Shown piece by piece: positions 45,334-52,959 of a stretch of DNA of 64,000 nt. A program made the translations under genes and the position numbers. Where the stretch lies: positions 124,001 to 188,000 of the forward strand of contig JACRJB010000014.1 of assembly GCA_016215605.1 (NCBI GenBank). Reading direction: 5' to 3'. A model generated the notes under the pieces. That model did not search any database, was not told where the DNA came from, and saw nothing but the letters and a program-made list of their open reading frames with translations. This DNA is from Rhodopseudomonas palustris (GTDB taxonomy: Bacteria > Pseudomonadota > Alphaproteobacteria > Rhizobiales > Xanthobacteraceae). How positions within the stretch are numbered: position 1 is the first letter of the stretch; each line of letters starts with the position of its first letter.

Positions 45334-47661
45334 TTACAACGGAATTCGAGCGAACAGAGCGGTGCCCTGGCCGGGCGCGGATTCGATTTCGAGCGAGCCG
45401 CGGACCAGCGTCAGCCGCTCGCGGATGCCGAGCAGGCCGAGCCGCTCGGGCGGACGATCGGCGTCGGGATTGACGAAGCCACGGCCGTCGTCTTCGACCA
45501 CCATCGTCACCTGCTGGTCCGACAGCCGCAGGATGACGCTGACATGGGTCGCGGCGGCGTGGCGGACGATGTTGGTCAGAGCTTCCTGCAGCACGCGATA
45601 CAGCGTGGTCTCGATCGCCGGCGCCAGCCGGCGGTCGCCGAGCGACATGTGCAGATCGAACTGCACCTGCGCGGTCTCGCTCCAGGCGTCGAGCAGATGC
45701 TGGATCGCGGTCTGGATGCCGAGATCGTCGAGCGCGGTCGGCCGGATCTCCCACGCCAGCCGGTTGACCTGCTGGCCGATGTCGGCGGTGAGGCTGCGCA
45801 TGCCGCCGATGCGGCTCTGCAGTTCGCCGTTGTCGGGCGCGACCTGGGCGAGATTTTCGAAGCCGAGCTGCAGCAGCGTCAGCGATTGGCCGAGCGTGTC
45901 GTGGAGTTCGCGCGCGATCCGCAGCCGTTCGGCTTCCTGATCTTCGACCGTCCGGCGCAGCACCTGCGACAGGTCGGCTTCGACCGAGACGCGCCGGCGG
46001 GTCTCCTCTTGCAATGTCTGCGCGACGTCGTGCGACCGGCGTAGCCCGAGTTCGACTTCCCGCATCAACTGTTCCTGCAGCAGCCGTGCCGACCGCCGCT
46101 CGCGGGCGATGCCGTCGATCCGCCGCAGCACCACTTCGAGCAGCGACAGCCGCAGCCGGTGCGCGGCTTCGATCTCGGAGCTGCGCCACGGCTCGGCATG
46201 CAGCCGCACCGATTCCTGCCACGCGGCGAAGCTGCGGCGCGGCGTCAGAAATTCGCCGCCGGCGCCGACGCTGACCGGCTTGTTGGGATTGCCGGCCCAG
46301 GTCACGGTGCGGACCACTTCGGGCCGAAACCACAGCACGTAGTCGCGCGGCGACTTCGACAGCGACAGCGCGAGCAGGCCGCTGGCGCTGTCGGCGAAGG
46401 CTTTCGCCGGCGGATAGATCAGCGGCAGGCCGTCGGTGTGGAACACACCGTCATTGGCGGTGGCCGTCAGCCAGCCGATCAGCGCTTCGGTCTGCGCCGC
46501 ATCGGGCGTGATCCCGAGACCGGTGAACTGGCCGTCGATCCACAGCGCCACCCCGGTCGCCGGAATGAAGTCGAGCAGATTGGGATGAAACCGGATCAGG
46601 CCTTCGGCGAGATCGGATTCCTGGCTCATCCGCGTCACCAGCTCTTCGTGGATCCGCGTACTGCGCAGCCGCGCCTCGAGCTGTTCGGCGGCGACCTTGG
46701 CCTCGAGTTGTGACGACGCCATCTCGGCGAACAGCTCGCACGCCTCGCGCATCCGATAGGGCAGAGAGCGCGGCGAGCTGTGATGGCACGCGATCAGGCC
46801 CCACAGCCGGCCGTGCTGAATGATCGACAGCGACATCGACGCCACCACGCCCATATGCGCGAGATACAGCCGGTGCGCCGGCGACACGCTGCGGATCACG
46901 CTCTGGCTGAGATCGAGCGGCAGGCCGCTGTGCGGATCGACCGCCGGCAGGATCGGCGCCGGCGCGTAGCGGGCGTCCGGGATCGCGCGGATCCAGTTGG
47001 TGAGATACAGCGCGCGCGCCTGCTTGGGGATGTCGGATTCCGGATAGCGCAGTCCGAGAAAGCTCTCGATGCCGGGCGCGCGCGACTCGGCCTTCACCTC
47101 GCCGCTGCCGTCCGCCGTGAAGCGGTAGATCATCACCCGCTCGAAACCGGTGACGGCGCGCACCTCGGCGGCGACCGCTTCGCAGAACGCCTGCACCGTC
47201 TCGGCGCGCCGCACATGGCGGATCATCGACTGCACCAGCGCCAGCGAATTCTCCGGCGCCGGCTCGCGGCGCGGATCCAGTTCCAGCACCAGCAGCCCCG
47301 AAGCCTGATGCACCACCACGTCGACCGGCGTGCCGTCGGGGGCGGTCAACGCGAAAGCATGCAGCGGCCGCTCGATCTTGCGATCGGGGCCGAGCAAGGC
47401 ACGCAGCCGCGCGATCTGGTCGGCGGAGAAGATCCCGGTGACGCAGCGGCCCGGCAGCGATCCGGCCGGCGCACCCAGCAGCGCAGCGCTGTCGCCACCG
47501 GCGTGGACGACGCGCAGATCATCCGGAGCCAGCGCCAGCAGGGCGCCATGCGGCTGAATCGAACCGGGCAGGTGGATCGCCTCACGGTCGCACCCGGACT
47601 GGCTGGATGCGTCGAAATCGGCGAAAATCAACTCTGCCGAATTGTCAATGCCAGACTGCAT
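45334..47661 (-). CDS. Bacteriophytochrome histidine kinase with biliverdin-binding Cys
   Basis: This red/far-red photoreceptor kinase of 775 residues has PAS-GAF-PHY sensor domains and a HisKA_3/HATPase output. The biliverdin-attachment Cys is present at residue 24 (GCDREAIHLPG). The GAF motif is PESDIP at 207-212, a variant of PASDIP, and the chromophore histidines occur in SPAHRLYL and IACHH. The PHY tongue has PRRSF near 474-478. The H-box RIARELHDTLGQSL (His about 587), N-box LQEALTNIVRH and G-box VEDDGRGF complete a NarX-type kinase. It resembles RpBphP4, which I recall has lost this Cys in strain CGA009. The start is the ATG at 47661; a GTG lies one codon earlier. Confidence 0.94.
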   Translation of the reverse strand: MQSGIDNSAELIFADFDASSQSGCDREAIHLPGSIQPHGALLALAPDDLRVVHAGGDSAALLGAPAGSLPGRCVTGIFSADQIARLRALLGPDRKIERPLHAFALTAPDGTPVDVVVHQASGLLVLELDPRREPAPENSLALVQSMIRHVRRAETVQAFCEAVAAEVRAVTGFERVMIYRFTADGSGEVKAESRAPGIESFLGLRYPESDIPKQARALYLTNWIRAIPDARYAPAPILPAVDPHSGLPLDLSQSVIRSVSPAHRLYLAHMGVVASMSLSIIQHGRLWGLIACHHSSPRSLPYRMREACELFAEMASSQLEAKVAAEQLEARLRSTRIHEELVTRMSQESDLAEGLIRFHPNLLDFIPATGVALWIDGQFTGLGITPDAAQTEALIGWLTATANDGVFHTDGLPLIYPPAKAFADSASGLLALSLSKSPRDYVLWFRPEVVRTVTWAGNPNKPVSVGAGGEFLTPRRSFAAWQESVRLHAEPWRSSEIEAAHRLRLSLLEVVLRRIDGIARERRSARLLQEQLMREVELGLRRSHDVAQTLQEETRRRVSVEADLSQVLRRTVEDQEAERLRIARELHDTLGQSLTLLQLGFENLAQVAPDNGELQSRIGGMRSLTADIGQQVNRLAWEIRPTALDDLGIQTAIQHLLDAWSETAQVQFDLHMSLGDRRLAPAIETTLYRVLQEALTNIVRHAAATHVSVILRLSDQQVTMVVEDDGRGFVNPDADRPPERLGLLGIRERLTLVRGSLEIESAPGQGTALFARIPL

Positions 47662-47712
47662 CACATTCTACTCAATTTTCCGTGTCCGGGAGTCGGCGGA
47701 CCCGTTTGAGGA

Positions 47713-47732
47713 TGTCCGGTATGACACGGACA
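47713..47732. promoter_or_regulatory. Inverted repeat in the bphP-pucB intergenic region
   Basis: TGTCCG and CGGACA are exact arms separated by 8 bases. It resembles a PpsR site with the wrong spacing (14 bases between TGT and ACA), or may be the response regulator's site; it lies 52 bases before the bacteriophytochrome start. Confidence 0.4.
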
Positions 47733-47740
47733 CCCGGCAG

Positions 47741-47758
47741 TGTCATGTTAAATTGACA
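47741..47758. promoter_or_regulatory. PpsR/CrtJ-type site 1
   Basis: TGTCATGTTAAATTGACA fits TGT-N12-ACA exactly. Its right end TTGACA (47753-47758) also looks like a -35 element for pucB, so repressor binding would block polymerase. PpsR is the known repressor of photosynthesis genes in this group. Confidence 0.75.
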
Positions 47759-47766
47759 AAGATGTG

Positions 47767-47784
47767 TGTCAGGATCATCTTACA
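47767..47784. promoter_or_regulatory. PpsR/CrtJ-type site 2
   Basis: TGTCAGGATCATCTTACA again fits TGT-N12-ACA exactly, 8 bases after site 1. Paired sites at this close spacing are typical of PpsR-regulated promoters. It overlaps the expected -10 region for the TTGACA at 47753. A leader of more than 200 bases would then precede pucB. Confidence 0.7.
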
Positions 47785-48020
47785 ATCACTCGGATGTGAT
47801 CGATAGGGTGTTGAGCCCGGCGACACCCGAGCCTGGACGAGCCCCCGCATCGGCCCGCGTCCCAGCGCCAAGTCGCTTGGGGTTGATGGCGACGGAATGG
47901 TGATGAGGCGAACAGGGAAAGTTGCTGAGACCAAACGAACTCTGTTCGGCGTAGCAGCGAAACGACCTACGTGCAGGTTCAGCACGAAACTGATCGAAAG
48001 TCTCTTAGGAGGTTTTTACT

Positions 48021-48176
48021 ATGGCAGACGATCCGAACAAGGTCTGGCCGACTGGCCTGACGATCGCGGAATCGGAAGAGCTCCACAAGCACGTCATCGA
48101 CGGTACGCGCATCTTCGGCGCGATCGCGATCGTTGCGCACTTCCTGGCGTATGTTTACTCGCCCTGGCTGCACTAA
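48021..48176 (+). CDS. pucB: Light-harvesting 2 beta subunit
   Basis: This 51-residue antenna polypeptide has a polar N terminus, one membrane helix and the bacteriochlorophyll-ligating His in [18 protein letters not shown]; a second His in ELHKHVIDG sits in the region that contacts B800 in LH2. AGGAGG at 48007-48012 lies 8 bases before the ATG. pucA follows after 12 bases. The sequence is close to remembered R. palustris PucB proteins. Confidence 0.97.
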   Translation: MADDPNKVWPTGLTIAESEELHKHVIDGTRIFGAIAIVAHFLAYVYSPWLH

Positions 48177-48188
48177 GGAGTATCTCAG

Positions 48189-48368
48189 ATGAATCAAGGT
48201 CGCATTTGGACTGTCGTGAAGCCGACCGTCGGCCTGCCGCTCCTGCTCGGCAGCGTCACCGTGATCGCCCTCCTCGTTCACTACGCCGTGCTGTCGCACA
48301 CCACCTGGTTCCCGAAGTACTGGAACGGTAAGACTGCGGCGATCGAGAGCTCGGTCACCATCGGCTGA
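48189..48368 (+). CDS. pucA: Light-harvesting 2 alpha subunit
   Basis: This 59-residue antenna polypeptide begins [17 protein letters not shown], has one membrane helix with the B850 ligand His in LLVHYAVL, and continues [12 protein letters not shown]. The Tyr-Trp pair after the helix, which tunes B850 in LH2 and is replaced in the blue-shifted LH3 and LH4 types, is retained, so a B800-850 complex is predicted. The ribosome site AAGGAG overlaps the pucB stop codon. Confidence 0.97.
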   Translation: MNQGRIWTVVKPTVGLPLLLGSVTVIALLVHYAVLSHTTWFPKYWNGKTAAIESSVTIG

Positions 48369-48371
48369 TTG

Positions 48372-48388
48372 CAGCTTCATCGAAGCTG
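48372..48388 (+). other. mRNA hairpin after pucA (first)
   Basis: CAGCTTC-ATC-GAAGCTG is a perfect 7-pair hairpin starting 4 bases after the pucA stop. Hairpins here commonly stabilise the short pucBA mRNA. Confidence 0.6.
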
Positions 48389-48397
48389 TTGTGGCTG

Positions 48398-48421
48398 GAC
48401 CGGGATCCAAGGGTCCCGGTC
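48398..48421 (+). terminator. Second hairpin after pucA, partial terminator
   Basis: GACCGGGA pairs with TCCCGGTC around an 8-base loop, followed by GCTTGCTTTG, a weak T-rich tract. It probably protects or terminates most pucBA transcripts while some read into pucC. Confidence 0.6.
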
Positions 48422-48554
48422 GCTTGCTTTGTAGCCGCGCTGAATTCACGACGGCGGTTTGATCTGCCGCAGTTCCTCTCCGGCCGCAAAGTGGTGCTGT
48501 TCGTTCGGGTTCGGTGACCGTCGCCGACCGCTTGCAAGCTGGATTTGCTGGACG

Positions 48555-49982
48555 ATGAACACAGTCAGCCGAAATATGATGAAAGTCTGGGCCTCGCTTG
48601 GCCCGCGCTTTTTGCCTTTCGCGGATGCGGCGACGCCGGATCTGCCGCTGTCGCGGTTGTTGCGGCTGTCGCTGTTTCAGGTCGCGGTCGGCATGTCGCT
48701 GGTGCTGCTGGTCGGCACCTTGAACCGCGTGATGATCGTCGAGCTCAGCGTGCCGGCGTCGATCGTCGGCGTGATGGTCTCGCTGCCTTTGATCTTTGCG
48801 CCGTTCCGGGCGCTGATCGGCTTCAAATCCGACGTCCACAAATCGGTGCTGGGCTGGCGCCGCGTCCCGTTCCTGTACAAGGGCACGCTGGTGCAGTTCG
48901 GCGGCCTGGCGATCCTGCCGTTCGCACTGCTGGTGCTGTCCGGCGGCGGCGAGGCCGGCCATGCGCCGGTGTGGATCGGACAGTTCGGCGCGGCCCTCGC
49001 ATTCCTGCTGATCGGCGCCGGCGTCCACACCACCCAGACCGTCGGCCTCGCGCTCGCCACCGACCTCGCCTCGCCGGAGTCGCGGCCGAAGGTGGTCGGC
49101 CTGATGTACACCATGCTGATGTTCGGCATGATCGCCGCGGCGATCATCTTCGGCATTCTGCTCGCCGACTTCTCGCCCGGCCGGCTGATCCAGGTGATCC
49201 AGGGCTCGGCCGTGGTCACCATCGTGCTCAACGGCATCGCGGTCTGGAAGCAGGAAGCCCGGCGCAGCTCGGGCGCCACCCAGGCGACCGCGCATCCCGG
49301 CGCGCCGCAGGCCAGCTTCCGCGAGTCCTGGGACGTCTTCATCCAGGGCGACAACGCGCTGCGCCGGCTGATCGCGGTCGGTTTCGGCACCATGGCGTTC
49401 AGCATGGAAGACGTGCTGCTCGAACCTTACGGCGGCCAGATCCTGCATCTGTCGGTCGGCGACACCACCAAGCTCACCGCCGCGCTCGCGGTCGGCGGCC
49501 TGCTCGGCTTCGGCCTCGCCTCGCGGGTGCTGAGCCGCGGCGCCGATCCGTTCCGGATGGCGAGCGCCGGCGCGCTGGTCGGGATCCCGGCGTTCCTGGC
49601 GGTGATCTTCGCCGCCGAACTGCACGGCGCGGCCTCGGCGCTGACCTTCGGCTGCGGCACGCTGCTGATCGGCTTCGGCGCCGGCCTGTTCGGCCACGGC
49701 ACGCTGACCGCCACCATGAACGCCGCGCCGAAGGATCAGGCCGGCCTCGCGCTCGGCGCCTGGGGCGCGGTGCAGGCCTCGGCGGCCGGCGTCGCGATCG
49801 CGCTCGGCGGCATCCTGCGCGACGTGGTGAGCGCGCTCGCCCCGCAGCTCGGCCCGGCCGCCGGCTACAATGTCGTGTACGGCGTCGAGCTGGTGCTGCT
49901 GCTCGCGACGCTGGTGACGATGGTCCCGCTGATCAGGCGACGGGACACCCTACTGATGCAGGGCCAGCCCTCGCGGCCCTGA
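48555..49982 (+). CDS. pucC: PucC-family light-harvesting assembly/pigment transporter protein
   Basis: This major-facilitator-like membrane protein of 475 residues belongs to the PucC/LhaA/bch2 group needed for LH assembly. About twelve hydrophobic segments are visible. Family sequences include GTLNRVMIVELSVPASIVG, LIGFKSDVHKSVLGWRRVPF, LATDLASPESRPKVVGLMYT and FSMEDVLLEPYGGQIL. It lies 186 bases after pucA on the same strand, and the repeat protein gene follows after 18 bases. It is probably the dedicated assembly factor for this pucBA pair. Confidence 0.95.
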   Translation: MNTVSRNMMKVWASLGPRFLPFADAATPDLPLSRLLRLSLFQVAVGMSLVLLVGTLNRVMIVELSVPASIVGVMVSLPLIFAPFRALIGFKSDVHKSVLGWRRVPFLYKGTLVQFGGLAILPFALLVLSGGGEAGHAPVWIGQFGAALAFLLIGAGVHTTQTVGLALATDLASPESRPKVVGLMYTMLMFGMIAAAIIFGILLADFSPGRLIQVIQGSAVVTIVLNGIAVWKQEARRSSGATQATAHPGAPQASFRESWDVFIQGDNALRRLIAVGFGTMAFSMEDVLLEPYGGQILHLSVGDTTKLTAALAVGGLLGFGLASRVLSRGADPFRMASAGALVGIPAFLAVIFAAELHGAASALTFGCGTLLIGFGAGLFGHGTLTATMNAAPKDQAGLALGAWGAVQASAAGVAIALGGILRDVVSALAPQLGPAAGYNVVYGVELVLLLATLVTMVPLIRRRDTLLMQGQPSRP

Positions 49983-50000
49983 GACTGAAACGGAGCCAAC

Positions 50001-50663
50001 ATGACGCAAATCATCACCCGGTTGTACGATTCCAGCAGCAAGCTCGCTGCGCTGGAAGCCGACCTGAAGAAGAGCAACTACACCTATTCGGTCGTCACCG
50101 GCTATCAGGCGGGCAAGGCCAGCTCGGTCGACGACATCGTCGCGGCGATGGGCAAGGCCTATGTGTCGCGCGGCGACGCCCGGACCTATGCGGACTACGT
50201 CAAGAAGGGCGCCGTCGTGGTCGCGGTGCAGGCCGAGTTCGGCTTCGCCGCCAAGGCCGAGGCGATCCTCGACAGCTACGGCCCGAACAAGATCAGCGTG
50301 CAATCGTCGTCGTCCTCGGCGCTCGAGATGAGCGAGGCGACGCCGTTCTCGAACATGATCCACGCCAGGGCGCTGCTCGACACCTCGGGCAAGTACAAAT
50401 CCTATTCCGGCGACTGGCTGCTCGTCGACAGCGACAAGACGTTCTCCGGAACGCCGCTGGTGATCAGCAGCAAGGGCCCGTACCAGTCGTTCTCCGGAAC
50501 GCCGCTGCTGCTCGACAGAAGCGGCCCCTACAAGTCCTTTTCCGGGACTCCTCTGTTGCTGGACACCAGCGGCCCGTACAAATCCTATTCGGGCGAGCCG
50601 CTGTTGCTCAACAATCCGACCATCTTCTCCTCCTGGCTGGGCCTGCCAGTGCTCTCCAAGTAA
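50001..50663 (+). CDS. Unrecognised protein: GSP17M-like domain plus SGTPLLL repeats
   Basis: I do not know a named family for this 220-residue protein. Residues 1-95 form an alpha/beta domain (RLYDSSSKLAALEADLKK, GAVVVAVQAEFGFAAKAEAI) like the GSP17M/DUF1269-type ferredoxin-like fold. After a Ser-rich linker (101-106), residues 131-202 hold four to five copies of a roughly 16-residue unit such as YQSFSGTPLLLDRSGP and YKSFSGTPLLLDTSGP, and the end (IFSSWLGLPVLSK) is a decayed copy. No signal peptide or membrane helix is seen. GGAG precedes the ATG 18 bases after pucC, so it belongs to the LH2 operon. A role in antenna assembly or surface packing is inference. Confidence 0.85.
   Translation: MTQIITRLYDSSSKLAALEADLKKSNYTYSVVTGYQAGKASSVDDIVAAMGKAYVSRGDARTYADYVKKGAVVVAVQAEFGFAAKAEAILDSYGPNKISVQSSSSSALEMSEATPFSNMIHARALLDTSGKYKSYSGDWLLVDSDKTFSGTPLVISSKGPYQSFSGTPLLLDRSGPYKSFSGTPLLLDTSGPYKSYSGEPLLLNNPTIFSSWLGLPVLSK
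50391..50606 (+). repeat. Tandem coding repeats in the first repeat protein
   Basis: These bases encode four to five units of roughly 16 residues, with consensus Y-[KQ]-S-[FY]-S-G-[TE]-P-L-L-L-D-x-S-G-P. One unit is shortened at TFSGTPLV. The DNA copies are less alike than in the next gene. Confidence 0.85.
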
Positions 50664-50676
50664 AAGGAATTTGACC

Positions 50677-50967
50677 ATGAGCGACTACAAAGGACACTCC
50701 GGTACTCCGCTGATTCTCGAACAGAAGGGCGAGTACGAAGGCTATTCCGGCACGCCGCTGCTGCTGAAGCAGGACGGCGAATACAAGAGCTTCTCCGGCA
50801 CGCCGCTGATCCTCGAGCAGAAGGGCGAGTACCAGAGCTTCTCGGGCACCCCGCTGCTGCTGAAGCAGGAGGGCGAGTACCAGTCGTTCTCCGGCACGCC
50901 GCTGCTGCTCAAGCAGGACGGCGAATACAAGTCCTTCTCCGGCTATCCGCTGCTGCTCAACTTCTGA
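50677..50967 (+). CDS. Unrecognised protein built only of 16-residue SGTPLLL repeats
   Basis: The 96-residue protein is MSD followed by five complete units of exactly 16 residues and a final partial one. Examples are YEGYSGTPLLLKQDGE and YQSFSGTPLLLKQEGE; the end is YKSFSGYPLLLNF. Every unit has S-G-T/Y-P-L-[LI]-L, an acidic-Gly turn and an aromatic pair, a pattern suited to a beta-strand/turn solenoid or stacked hairpins. There is no signal or membrane segment. AAGGA lies 8 bases before the ATG at 50677. It follows its larger relative by 13 bases, and a strong terminator ends the operon. Function unknown; partnership with the previous protein through like repeats is plausible. Confidence 0.88.
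   Translation: MSDYKGHSGTPLILEQKGEYEGYSGTPLLLKQDGEYKSFSGTPLILEQKGEYQSFSGTPLLLKQEGEYQSFSGTPLLLKQDGEYKSFSGYPLLLNF
50686..50964 (+). repeat. 48-base tandem coding repeats
   Basis: Five units of 48 bases plus one of 39 encode the 16-residue protein repeats. Units alternate between LILEQKGE and LLLKQDGE/LLLKQEGE endings in the first four, which suggests duplication of a 96-base pair of units. Confidence 0.9.
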
Positions 50968-50993
50968 GCCGACCGCGACTTCAGGCCACAATG

Positions 50994-51023
50994 CGCCGCG
51001 GGCAGCAATGCCCGCGGCGTTTT
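50994..51023 (+). terminator. Strong rho-independent terminator of the LH2 operon
   Basis: A perfect 10-pair stem (CGCCGCGGGC with GCCCGCGGCG), loop AGCAAT and a TTTT run lie 27 bases after the last repeat-protein gene. Confidence 0.92.
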
Positions 51024-51124
51024 GCGTGTCGGCCCGCTTCCCGATCCGTCGCAAGAAAATGCTGGGCAAAGCGCGGCGCAGGCGTCAATCTGGTTCCAAC
51101 GACAAAAGAAACGTCCGAGGAAAC

Positions 51125-52651
51125 ATGAACCAGCCTGCCGAATCCGTCGCCGCGCGCGACGACCGTTCCGCATTCGCCCAATCATCGCCCGACCATGTCG
51201 ACGTGCTGATCGTCGGCGCCGGCATCTCCGGGATCGGCGGCGCCTATCATTTGACGACGCAATGCCCGGGCACCAGCTTCATCGTGCTCGAGACGCAGGA
51301 CAGCTTCGGCGGCACCTGGCTGACGCATCGCTATCCCGGCATCCGTTCCGACAGCGATCTCTACACTTTCGGCTACCGGTTCAAGCCCTGGACCGGCAAG
51401 CCGATCGCGACCGCCGCTGAAATCCGCGAATATCTCGGCGAGGTGATCGACGACAACGATCTCGACCGCCACATTCGTTACCGCCACCGCATCGTGTCGG
51501 CGGAGTGGTCGAGCGCGGAGAAGCGCTGGACCATCGCGGCGGAGCGCACCGACACCGGCGAGGCCGTCACCGTCACGGCGAATTTCCTCTGGATGTGCCA
51601 GGGCTATTATCGCCACAGCGAAGGCTACACGCCCGAATGGGAGGGCATGGCCGACTTCAAGGGCCGCATCGTCCACCCGCAGACCTGGCCGGAGGATATC
51701 GACGTCACCGGCAAGAAGGTCGTCGTGATCGGTTCCGGCGCCACCGCCGCGACGCTGGTGCCGTCGATCGCGCCGCGTTGCGACCACGTCACCGTGCTGC
51801 AGCGCTCGCCGACCTATTTCATTCCGGGCCGCAACAAGATCGAAATCGCCGACACGTTGCGCGAGCTCGGCATTTCGGAGGATTGGATCCACGAGATCGT
51901 CCGCCGCAAGATCCTGTTCGATCAGGCCGCCTTCACCCGCCGCTCGATGTCCGAGCCCGACGTGGTGCGGCAGGAACTGCTCGCCGGCGTGCGCGCGCAT
52001 CTCGGCCCGGACTACAATCTCGATCCGCACTTCACGCCGACCTATCGGCCGTGGCGCCAGCGCATCGCCTTCGTGCCGGACGGCGACCTGTTCAAGGGCA
52101 TCGCTTCCGGCAAGGCGTCGGTGGTCACCGACGAGATCGAGCGATTCACCGAGACCGGCATCAAGCTCAAATCGGGTGAGACGCTGGAGGCCGACATCGT
52201 CGTTACCGCCACCGGCTTCAATCTCAATGTGCTCGGCGACATCGCGTTCAGCATCGACGGCGCGCCGCTCGACTTCGCCGATACCGTCACCTATCGCGGC
52301 ATGATGTTCACCAGCGTCCCGAACATGGTCTGGGTGTTCGGCTATTTCCGCGCGAGCTGGACGCTGCGCGCCGATCTGGTGGCCGATTTCGTCTGCCGCC
52401 TGCTCGACCATATGAAGCAGCACGGCTATCGCAGCGTCGTGCCGGCGCTGCGTCCGGAGGACACCGGCATGGAACTGTTGCCGTGGATCGATCCGGAAAA
52501 CTTCAATCCGGGCTACCTGATGCGCGGGATGAGTCTGCTGCCGAAGCGCGGCGCCAAGCCGGAGTGGCAGCACAGCCAGGACTATTGGACCGAGAAGGAC
52601 GAACTGCCCAAGATCGACCTCACCGATTCCGCCTTCGTCTACGGTTCCTGA
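51125..52651 (+). CDS. Flavin-containing monooxygenase, Baeyer-Villiger-like
   Basis: This FAD/NADPH enzyme of 508 residues inserts oxygen into a ketone or hydroxylates a substrate. The FAD motif is VLIVGAGISGIGGAYHL, the NADPH motif is VVVIGSGATAATLVPSIA, and the segment TWPEDIDVTGKKVVVIGSGA fits the FMO/BVMO fingerprint region. The C-terminal ATGFNLNVLGD is the conserved ATG-type FAD contact. GAGGA lies 4 bases before the ATG. It is separated from the LH2 operon by a terminator and is probably independent of it. Confidence 0.88.
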   Translation: MNQPAESVAARDDRSAFAQSSPDHVDVLIVGAGISGIGGAYHLTTQCPGTSFIVLETQDSFGGTWLTHRYPGIRSDSDLYTFGYRFKPWTGKPIATAAEIREYLGEVIDDNDLDRHIRYRHRIVSAEWSSAEKRWTIAAERTDTGEAVTVTANFLWMCQGYYRHSEGYTPEWEGMADFKGRIVHPQTWPEDIDVTGKKVVVIGSGATAATLVPSIAPRCDHVTVLQRSPTYFIPGRNKIEIADTLRELGISEDWIHEIVRRKILFDQAAFTRRSMSEPDVVRQELLAGVRAHLGPDYNLDPHFTPTYRPWRQRIAFVPDGDLFKGIASGKASVVTDEIERFTETGIKLKSGETLEADIVVTATGFNLNVLGDIAFSIDGAPLDFADTVTYRGMMFTSVPNMVWVFGYFRASWTLRADLVADFVCRLLDHMKQHGYRSVVPALRPEDTGMELLPWIDPENFNPGYLMRGMSLLPKRGAKPEWQHSQDYWTEKDELPKIDLTDSAFVYGS

Positions 52652-52959
52652 CAGTTACGGTTCCTGCCGCGCCGTTAACCGCTTGGTAACGAAGAGGAAC
52701 GGTATCGCGCACAGCGGCCGCGAGGCGCGTCAACAGCGTGGGGTCACGACACCGTGACTCCGCGAAAGGAAAGCGGCCTCAGGCGGTTCCATCGCCTGTG
52801 ACATTGCGCCGCCACGTCTTGATGTTGTGCTGCACCAATTCAATCTTAATTTCTGTTCATCAGTCGTCATAGCGCCGTGATTGCGGGCGAGCAGCTGCGC
52901 GTCGGTGCATGCGACGCCGCAGATTGGCGGCAATGGAATGTTTCAAGAGGTCATTCGAA
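52652..52959. promoter_or_regulatory. Upstream region of the RND pump with inverted repeat
   Basis: No gene is seen in these 308 bases. GTCACG-ACAC-CGTGAC at 52743-52758 is an exact 6-base-arm inverted repeat, and CGTTAACC...GGTAACG lies near 52671-52691; either could bind a local regulator. An alternative start of the membrane-fusion gene lies at 52933. Confidence 0.4.

Noticed and set aside
47743-48331. Longer open frames over the pucBA region on both strands
   Set aside because: They overlap the regulatory region and the clear pucB and pucA genes, and have no ribosome sites or family features.
50391-50964. Regular tandem repeats that could be taken for a CRISPR array
   Set aside because: The period is 48 bases with no distinct spacers, the frame stays open through all units, and the units are translated. 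They are protein repeats.
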